DNA of 13,315 nucleotides, taken from the NCBI GenBank assembly GCA_021647805.1, contig JAKITZ010000041.1, forward strand, positions 1 to 13,315. Reading direction: 5' to 3'. This DNA is from Robiginitomaculum sp. GTDB taxonomy: Bacteria; Pseudomonadota; Alphaproteobacteria; Caulobacterales; Maricaulaceae. A program made the translations under genes and the position numbers. Shown piece after piece: positions 8,124 through 13,315 of this stretch; positions within the stretch are counted from its first letter, which is position 1; each line of letters opens with the position of its first letter. Under the pieces are notes generated by a model. It saw only the letters and a list, made by a program, of their open reading frames with translations. It was not told the DNA's origin and did not search any database.

Positions 8124-8151
8124 TCGACGGATCCAGAAGATAAGCTATACT
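8124..8151 (+). promoter_or_regulatory. Candidate promoter for tRNA-His
   Basis: TCGACG (8124-8129) and TATACT (8146-8151) are spaced by 16 nt. The second box is close to the ideal -10. This would give a leader of about 80 nt before the tRNA. An alternative nearer the gene is TTGAAA (8171-8176) with TATATG (8192-8197), spaced by 15. Neither is proven. The rest of 8028-8239 shows only a small GCTAA/TTAGC hairpin followed by TTTT near 8086-8102. Confidence 0.35.
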
Positions 8152-8239
8152 AAAAATACTTACAGAAAACTTGAAAAATGAGTCTTGCATATATATGAGC
8201 ACCGGCTTAGGTTCCGCGACGTTAAAGCAAAATGTATTT

Positions 8240-8316
8240 GCCGCCTTAGCTCAGTTGGTTAGAGCGCCGGTTTGTGGAACCGGAGGTCCTTGGTTCGAGA
8301 CCAAGAGGCGGTACCA
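8240..8316 (+). tRNA. tRNA-His (anticodon GTG), CCA encoded
   Basis: A complete cloverleaf is visible. The acceptor stem GCCGCCT pairs with AGGCGGT (with G1-U72 as a wobble). The D-arm is GCTC...GAGC. The anticodon stem CCGGT/ACCGG carries loop TTGTGGA with anticodon GTG, and the T-arm is CTTGG-TTCGAGA-CCAAG. The discriminator is A and the gene encodes its own CCA. The base before G1 is T, so the extra G at position -1 found in most tRNA-His is not encoded. This fits the known alphaproteobacterial group that lost that base and uses a matching histidyl-tRNA synthetase. Confidence 0.95.
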
Positions 8317-8370
8317 TTTTTCTTTTTGGTATGCAGCGCGAAATAAAAGCATCTTACTTAGTACTAGATA

Positions 8371-8413
8371 GTTTTATTGCCTTATACTTCGCAATAAAAT
8401 TGCGGAGTATAAG
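8371..8413. repeat. Overlapping inverted repeats between tRNA-His and the receptor gene
   Basis: A 15-bp stem (8381-8395 with 8399-8413, one non-Watson-Crick pair) closes over three A. Its left arm shares GCAAT with a second, mutually exclusive 9-bp stem (8372-8380 TTTTATTGC with 8391-8399 GCAATAAAA). It lies 18 nt beyond the stop codon of the minus-strand receptor gene and downstream of the tRNA, so it probably serves 3'-end formation for one or both. No clear U-run follows on either strand. Confidence 0.5.
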
Positions 8414-8430
8414 TAGAAGAATTCAATAAA

Positions 8431-10461
8431 TTAAAACGATACTATCAAGCTGGCTCTAAAGTTACGACCCGGCAAAGGCACTACTTCTTTCAAATATGAT
8501 GTATGTTGCCGCGCGTCTTGATCGTTAAGATTATGAGCAGACAAGCGAACTGTTATATTGTCATTTACCCTATAAGAGGCATAGGCATTGACTAGAACAA
8601 AACTGTCGCTTGGCAATTCGTGCAAAGAAACAATGGTTTTCTTTGCCGCATATTCCAGCTCGGTCCGTAGCTGCCAGCGATCCGTATCAGCACTAATTCC
8701 AAGCGTGATACCAAGCGGGGGTATCCGTGGCAGAGCTTCATTAGCTCCTACTTGGTGACGGGCAGTTACATACTCTAGGGAAGCATCGGCACTTATACTC
8801 CAATATTTCCATTCGCCCAAGTTTCTGACAGCGTCCACTTCAAAACCCTTGAACACGACATCAGAAGGCCTAAAGCGAGATATCAATAATGCATCGCCCT
8901 CATCAGTAATTACCGATGCGCCGGTGAGCTCTTGAAATATATAATCAGTATAATTTGTCTGGAATACATTGATGATTAGGTGATTGCCACCGGATTTATA
9001 ACGCAAGGAAAACTCTGCGCCGGTAGCTGTTTCCATACCAAGGCCAATATCGCCAATTTCAAATTGATTGGTTGCCAGATGAGGCCCGTTAGAGAACAAT
9101 TCCTCGGTTGTTGGTGCTCGCTCTGTGCGGTAGAACGATCCGCCAATTCTAATGGTATCAGTTAGGTGATAATCAAGGCCAACTGAACCACTAAAGCCAT
9201 TAAATTCCAGTGAGACTCCGGTATCATTTGTATGCTTTACCCGCTCGTATCGGATGGCAACTTCCAAGTGTAACTCGCCAAGCTCTAATTCATGAAAACT
9301 AAACGCGCCAATTGAGTTTGTAGTGGTTGGCGGGACAAAGGCTTCTTCGCCAATAGCCGAGAATTCACGTTTCTTATATTGTAACCCGTGAGCACCACGC
9401 CATGCCCCGATTTCTTTTTGTAATAGCTCTGTCCGTACTTCAAAGCCCTTATTGGTGAAAACGGTTCCGACTTCTCCACTGGGTTCAATTTCTATATGCA
9501 GGTAATCTGCAACCCCGCCTGAAGTGTTCAGGCTTTCGAATACACCATCTCCCAAAGCAAATTTGGATACAAAATCAAATCTGGTTTGGTTTAGTTCAAT
9601 CATCGCGCCTTCACCACCGGGAAGCCCATATTCACTATTTAAATCCTTAATGGCGGCGCCAAAAAAAGCATTCTGGCCAATATAAGAAAGACCGGCAGCA
9701 AGGGTTAAGGCTTTGGTGGCTGAATTAGGTAAGCTGTCCCGAACCTCCTCGGGTGCTGGAATTACTTCTATCTGGCGCAAAACCTCCGAACGGGCAAAAT
9801 CAGGAATGTTGTAATTGCCTGTATTGCGACGGGCGAATGCTATATGAGCAACAATATCTCCAGAGCCAAATTCTCCTAAGTGAATATCGCCACCCAGCAC
9901 GGTTTCAGACCCATTATCGACACTGCTGACACCAATACGAGCATTACCAACAATGCCTTTGGTCGGAACAGTGTCTGCTATACGACCATCGATAACATTT
10001 ATCACCCCGCCAGAAGCCGCGCTACCATAACGAAGCAGGCTTGAGCCACGGATCACCTCGATCCGACTGGCCATCGCCGGCTCAACAGCACCCGCATGAT
10101 CAGGGCTAGCCGCAGAAGCATCAATCGAGCCAATGCCATTATCAAGCAATAAAACCCGCAAACCGCCTTGGCCTCGAATGATCGGGCGTGATGCGCCTGC
10201 ACCAAAGAAACTGGAAGAAATGCCCGGTTCAAATTTGAGTGTTTCGCCTAATGAGCCGGACATGCGCCGTTGTAGTTCTTCGCCGGTAAGTACTGAAACT
10301 CCAACTAAAGTTTCACCAGTGGTTGCTGACAATAAAGAGCCAGTTACAATAATTTCGTCATCAATATCTTGTGTTTGAGCAAAAACGGCAAGGGTGGGTA
10401 GAGCTGTATACCCCAACAGAGTAAATAGCACACATTTCGTGCGCAAGGTCATCGTTAACAT
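8431..10461 (-). CDS. TonB-dependent outer-membrane receptor, ZnuD-like (zinc/metal uptake)
   Basis: The product has 676 residues. A signal peptide (about 1-29, ending VFAQ) is followed by a TonB box DDEIIVTG (34-41), a plug domain (about 45-165) with RIEVIRG (133-139) and LLRYGSAASGGVINVID, then a 22-strand-type barrel ending in Phe. SPDHAGAVEPAMASRIEVIRG and the barrel stretches RTERAPTTEELFSNGPHLAT and HTSYLKEVVPLPGRN resemble the ZnuD class of zinc receptors. The long His-rich loop of neisserial ZnuD is not seen, so the metal is inferred. The ATG at 10461 has a GGAA 8 nt upstream. The small His/Cys gene directly upstream is probably in the same operon. A 10-bp inverted repeat may hide this gene's ribosome binding site. 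Confidence 0.87.
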   Translation of the reverse strand: MLTMTLRTKCVLFTLLGYTALPTLAVFAQTQDIDDEIIVTGSLLSATTGETLVGVSVLTGEELQRRMSGSLGETLKFEPGISSSFFGAGASRPIIRGQGGLRVLLLDNGIGSIDASAASPDHAGAVEPAMASRIEVIRGSSLLRYGSAASGGVINVIDGRIADTVPTKGIVGNARIGVSSVDNGSETVLGGDIHLGEFGSGDIVAHIAFARRNTGNYNIPDFARSEVLRQIEVIPAPEEVRDSLPNSATKALTLAAGLSYIGQNAFFGAAIKDLNSEYGLPGGEGAMIELNQTRFDFVSKFALGDGVFESLNTSGGVADYLHIEIEPSGEVGTVFTNKGFEVRTELLQKEIGAWRGAHGLQYKKREFSAIGEEAFVPPTTTNSIGAFSFHELELGELHLEVAIRYERVKHTNDTGVSLEFNGFSGSVGLDYHLTDTIRIGGSFYRTERAPTTEELFSNGPHLATNQFEIGDIGLGMETATGAEFSLRYKSGGNHLIINVFQTNYTDYIFQELTGASVITDEGDALLISRFRPSDVVFKGFEVDAVRNLGEWKYWSISADASLEYVTARHQVGANEALPRIPPLGITLGISADTDRWQLRTELEYAAKKTIVSLHELPSDSFVLVNAYASYRVNDNITVRLSAHNLNDQDARQHTSYLKEVVPLPGRNFRASLIVSF

Positions 10462-10470
10462 TATAATATT

Positions 10471-10535
10471 CCATAAATCACTTCGCCCAATATGGGCGGT
10501 AATATAATTGTTTATTTCAGTGGTTTGATTTATGG
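10471..10535 (-). promoter_or_regulatory. Inverted repeat linking the small gene's stop to the receptor's ribosome binding site
   Basis: In the minus-strand mRNA, CCATAAATCA (10535-10526) can pair perfectly with TGATTTATGG (10480-10471). The first arm contains the TAA stop of the upstream small gene. The second ends in the GG of the receptor's GGAA ribosome binding site, ten bases before its ATG. Inside the 45-nt loop sits a further perfect 6-bp hairpin CGCCCA/TGGGCG (10484-10498). A ribosome finishing the small gene would open the outer stem. This suggests translational coupling; the pairing is seen, the function is inferred. Confidence 0.5.
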
Positions 10536-10829
10536 AGTTGGTGGGCCACGGGCGCAGGTAATAATGGGCGAAGCCAATTGTCGGCTTGCAACACAGACCG
10601 GTGCAAAACTTCCAGTAGAAATTATTGATGGCAGGGTAAAGACGTTTGGCAGTACGGCTAGCCCGTCAAGCTCATCTTCCGAGATTGATGCTATTGTGCA
10701 GACTTTGCTATTATGGTTGTGCGGTACATTACCATATTCGCCAGCATGAGCGACAACGGAAAGTTGCGCTGCCAAGAACAAAGTTATTAGCAATAAGCTT
10801 AAAAATTTTGGAAAGCGCGCACTCATCAT
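10530..10829 (-). CDS. Small exported His/Cys protein upstream of metal TonB receptor
   Basis: From the ATG at 10829 (a second ATG follows at once at 10826) the product has 99 residues. The N-terminus is a signal peptide, with a hydrophobic run LSLLLITLFLAAQLSVVAHA. The mature part begins HAGEYGNVPHNHNSKVC, with three His and one Cys close together. Two more Cys follow and the protein ends in CARGPPTP. I recall similar small secreted proteins with H-x-H...C and a final ARGPP next to metal-type TonB receptors in alphaproteobacteria, but I cannot name a family with certainty. A periplasmic metal-binding or sensing role is inferred. The longer reading from GTG at 10880 is unlikely. The ribosome binding site is weak. 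The 68-bp gap to the receptor gene points to one operon. Confidence 0.65.
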   Translation of the reverse strand: MMSARFPKFLSLLLITLFLAAQLSVVAHAGEYGNVPHNHNSKVCTIASISEDELDGLAVLPNVFTLPSIISTGSFAPVCVASRQLASPIITCARGPPTP

Positions 10830-10880
10830 GCTTTTAGGTATAATAATTGTCCAGTTTATACAACAAAAACTATAGAACAC

Positions 10881-12521
10881 GCAGGTTTAGTTTTTTCGGC
10901 AGCCTATGAAACATATACCAATAATCCAAATTATATCGGCAAGGACATTGCCCGTTATGAAAACGTCACTAAGGCAGATGTTGTGCGGGTTTATGAGCAA
11001 TACATTAAAGGCAAACCTGCAGTTATTATGAGCATTGTTCCCAAAGGCAAGCTCGACCTGATTGCTAATTCGGATACATGGGAACGCGTCGAGCGTACCT
11101 TGCCAGAGCATCAGAAAACTGATGCTGACAGCTTACAGGCTAGAATTGCCAGCGATGATTTTGATCGCAGTGTACAGCCACCTGCCGGGCCAAACCCGCA
11201 GATGACTTTGCCACCAATTTGGCGTGCAGAGCTGGATAACGGCATTAAGATTATGGGTGCTATCAATGATGAAGCACCAACTATGACAATTTCGTTTCGT
11301 ATTCCGGCATCACGAAAGTTAGAGCCAATTTCTAAAATTGGTCTAGCAAGTTTGACTGCAGGCATGATGAATGAGGCAAGTAACAACTCAACCAGTGAAG
11401 AGCTAAGCAATCGTTTGCAAAAGCTTGGCTCGTCCGTAAGCTTTCGTTCCGGAGGTGATTTCTCCACATTGAGCATTCGTACATTGACCTCTAATCTGGA
11501 CGAGACACTGGCTATTGCTGCTGAGAAATTGTTTGAGCCTAAATTTGATCAAGCAGATTTTGATCGAATTAAAGCGCAAACCTTGCAAGGTATCGAGCAT
11601 GGCAAAAAGAACCCTGCTGCAACTGCAACCAATGTGTTTCGTAAACTTGTATATGGCAAAAATAATGCATTTGCTTGGCCGGCAGGCGGCGTTAGCCAAT
11701 CTGTATCATCTATAACTCTTGATGATGTCAAAGCTTATCATGCGGCCAATTATACACCGTCTGGTGCGGCAATCATCGCGGTTGGCGACATGGCGCAAGC
11801 AGACCTAGTGCAGAAACTTTCTGTATTTGCTGATTGGAGCGGCGAAGCAGTAGCCAAGCCGGTCATATATCCGGCACCTGAATTGGCTGTTGGAACTTTG
11901 TATCTGATTGATAAACCTGGTGCAGCACAATCGGAAATCCGGATTGGCAACAGCTCGATAACTTATGATGCAACTGGTGAATACTACCGCCTTGGTTTGA
12001 TGAATTATAATCTTGGCGGCGCGTTTAACAGCCGGATCAATATCAATCTACGCGAGGACAAGGGTTATACTTATGGCGCGCGTTCCAGGTTTGGTGCCGA
12101 TGCTGATGCTGGTAGATTTACTGCCAGTGCGGGTGTTAGAGCCGATGTGACCGATAAGTCCATTATCGAGTTTAACAAGGAAATCGCTAGCTATTTTGAA
12201 ACCGGTATGAGTGACGAAGAACTAACATTTTTGAAGAGCTCATTAGGTCAACGCGATGCTAGGTCTTATGAAACTCCACGTCAGAAGCTTGGCTTTTTAG
12301 GGCGGATTGTTTCTTATAATTTGTCTGATGATTATGTTGATCAGCAAAACAAAATCCTAGCCAATATTAGCAAAGACGAGCTAAACGCATTAGCCGCCAA
12401 ACACTTGGATCAATCGCAAATGATCACGGTTGTGGTTGGCGATAAGGCTAGCATTTTGGAAGGCTTGAAAGCATTAGGTCAGCCGATTGTTGAGCTTGAT
12501 GAAGATGGAAACCCTCTGTAA
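10881..12521 (+). pseudogene. M16 (insulinase-like) peptidase, N-terminal half missing
   Basis: The frame is open from 10803 and recognisable M16 sequence starts near 10881 (AGLVFSAAYETYTNNPNYIG...). This is the end of the first module of a two-module M16 protein, normally about 900-950 residues. The linker (PKGK...PPAGPNPQMTLP) and the whole second module to LDEDGNPL follow. The second module has the Arg/Tyr motif NLREDKGYTYG (about 12045-12080), and where the first module would have the zinc motif HxxEH it has TAGMMNEASN. The zinc-binding module is therefore absent, so no peptidase activity is expected from this product alone. A 512-residue protein could start at GTG 10983 (AAGG 8 nt upstream) or at a later ATG. 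The remainder has no stop or frameshift, so the loss may be recent or the half may be kept as a partner subunit. No usual promoter is seen; the upstream region is shared with the divergent small gene. Confidence 0.8.
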
Positions 12522-12544
12522 ATAATAATAAAACTTATCTTATT

Positions 12545-12576
12545 AAAGGGAGCCGGTGTTACTGGCTCCCTTTTTT
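12545..12576 (+). terminator. Intrinsic terminator after the M16 remnant
   Basis: AAAGGGAGCC (12545-12554) pairs with GGCTCCCTTT (12564-12573), and the stem can extend inward by a G-U, a G-C and a T-A pair. Six T follow. The A-run on the other side means it could also work on the minus strand for the convergent ABC gene. Confidence 0.9.
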
Positions 12577-12644
12577 GTTGCTGGAGCAATCTTCAGCAAA
12601 AGCTTTAGTCCCGGACTTGATCTAAGAACCAGAACCGGACAGTT

Positions 12645-13315
12645 TCAACCACCCATCACGTTGATAGGCCCATCGGCACTGCCGGTTACGAATTGTTCGA
12701 CATAAGGATTGCCGGAATTATCAACTTCACTTGCTTTTCCGCGCCAGATTATTTTGCCTTCAAATATCATGGCAATTTCATCAGCTATATGCCGTGCAGA
12801 AGCCATATCATGGGTGATCGAGATGGCGGTTGCGCCCAAATCGGTTACTTGCTCGCGGATAAGGCGGTTGATGACATCGGCGGTTATCGGATCAAGTCCG
12901 GTTGTTGGTTCATCAAAAAACAGAATTTGCGGTTTCGTGACAATGGCTCTGGCTAAACCTACGCGCTTTTGCATGCCGCCGGATAATTCTGCTGGTCGTA
13001 AATCGGCATTTCTGGCCGGTAGATTAACTCTGGCCATGGCTTTTATCGCTAATTCTTTAGCTTCTGCTTTGGGCATTTTATCGGCATGGGTCAGGCGAAA
13101 AGCCACATTTTCCCAGACCGAAAGACTATCGAATAATGCGCCACCTTGGAATAACATACCGAATTTGGCGGTAATCTTTGCATGTTGTTTGGCGTTTAAG
13201 CCAATAGTTTCCGTGCTGTCGATTTTGATCGAACCTTGATCCGCTTGCAATAAACCCAAAATGCACTTCAGCAGCACCGACTTTCCAGTTCCAGAACCGC
13301 CAATAATGACCAATG
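12645..13315 (-). CDS. mlaF: ABC transporter ATP-binding protein, MlaF-like (5' end beyond window)
   Basis: About 223 residues are visible; the first 30 or so residues lie past the right edge. Visible motifs are Walker A GGSGTGKS (near 13279-13301), a Q-loop FGMLFQGGALFDSLSVWENVAF, the ABC signature LSGGMQKR (12963-12986), Walker B ILFFDEPTTGLDP (12888-12926) and the switch His in ITHDM. The Q-loop wording and the overall length fit MlaF, the ATPase of the MlaFEDB phospholipid transporter that keeps outer-membrane lipid asymmetry. Its partners (the MlaE permease and MlaD) would be expected upstream, outside the window. The C-terminal tail NPYVEQFVTGSADGPINVMGG is MlaF-like (GPI). A cytoplasmic protein at the inner membrane is inferred. 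Confidence 0.9.
   Translation of the reverse strand, partial: LVIIGGSGTGKSVLLKCILGLLQADQGSIKIDSTETIGLNAKQHAKITAKFGMLFQGGALFDSLSVWENVAFRLTHADKMPKAEAKELAIKAMARVNLPARNADLRPAELSGGMQKRVGLARAIVTKPQILFFDEPTTGLDPITADVINRLIREQVTDLGATAISITHDMASARHIADEIAMIFEGKIIWRGKASEVDNSGNPYVEQFVTGSADGPINVMGG

Noticed and set aside
8295..8320. tRNA-His 3' end as an attachment site for an integrated element carrying the receptor genes
   Set aside because: I find no repeat of the tRNA 3' end near the M16 junction or elsewhere in the window, and no integrase gene.
8171..8371. A 66-codon plus-strand reading frame
   Set aside because: It runs through the complete tRNA-His gene and has no independent support.
10492..10749. 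An 85-codon plus-strand reading frame
   Set aside because: It is antisense to the small exported His/Cys gene, whose signal peptide, His/Cys cluster and operon position are better evidence.
10838..10861. Inverted repeat GTATAA-N12-TTATAC upstream of the small metal-related gene, considered as a Zur-type operator
   Set aside because: The arms are only 6 bp and AT-rich, the spacing does not match the Zur boxes I know, and the region also overlaps the open frame leading into the M16 remnant.
10803..10880. Open frame upstream of the M16 homology as a genuine N-terminus
   Set aside because: It has no in-frame start codon with a ribosome binding site, its translation shows no M16 or signal-peptide character, and it overlaps the start of the opposite-strand small gene.
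12709..13239. A 176-codon plus-strand reading frame
   Set aside because: It lies opposite the MlaF-like ATPase, whose motifs are all present on the other strand.

Overview
This window looks like an ordinary chromosomal stretch of an alphaproteobacterium. The DNA is moderately AT-rich. The lineage call rests on four things: a tRNA-His with no encoded extra 5' G and with an A discriminator, an MlaF-type ABC ATPase, a long AsmA protein, and a TonB receptor preceded by a small secreted His/Cys protein. The exact family is not determinable here; a marine lineage is only a guess. I see no phage, insertion sequence, CRISPR array or recognisable defence system.

Left part (1-2550, genes on the minus strand). 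A DUF998-type membrane protein runs off the left edge. A YegP/DUF1508 protein follows, with a good promoter upstream and a strong intrinsic terminator downstream that sits almost on the start of the DUF998 gene. Next is a secreted protein with three beta/gamma-crystallin domains and a Cys-rich tail.

Middle (2551-8240). A plus-strand two-gene operon encodes a membrane-anchored BON-like/OmpA protein and a membrane-anchored helix-hairpin-helix protein. It converges on a minus-strand AsmA gene. Divergent from AsmA is a Tat-like, lipobox-carrying M48 metalloprotease, whose stop codon overlaps that of a convergent alpha/beta hydrolase. The tRNA-His gene follows.

Right part (8240-13315). A minus-strand metal-uptake unit consists of a small exported His/Cys protein and a ZnuD-like TonB-dependent receptor. 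It abuts the second half of a two-module M16 (insulinase-like) peptidase gene on the plus strand. The first, zinc-binding half of that gene is absent, so the unit appears to have replaced it. A clear bidirectional-looking terminator follows, then an MlaF-like ATPase gene that runs off the right edge.

The most notable items are the truncated M16 gene at the border of the metal-uptake unit; a perfect 10-bp inverted repeat that could hide the receptor's ribosome binding site behind the stop codon of the upstream small gene; the terminator placed between yegP and the DUF998 gene; and the OmpA/BON plus helix-hairpin-helix operon. I found no convincing wholly new system; the evidence supports local regulatory and evolutionary oddities instead.
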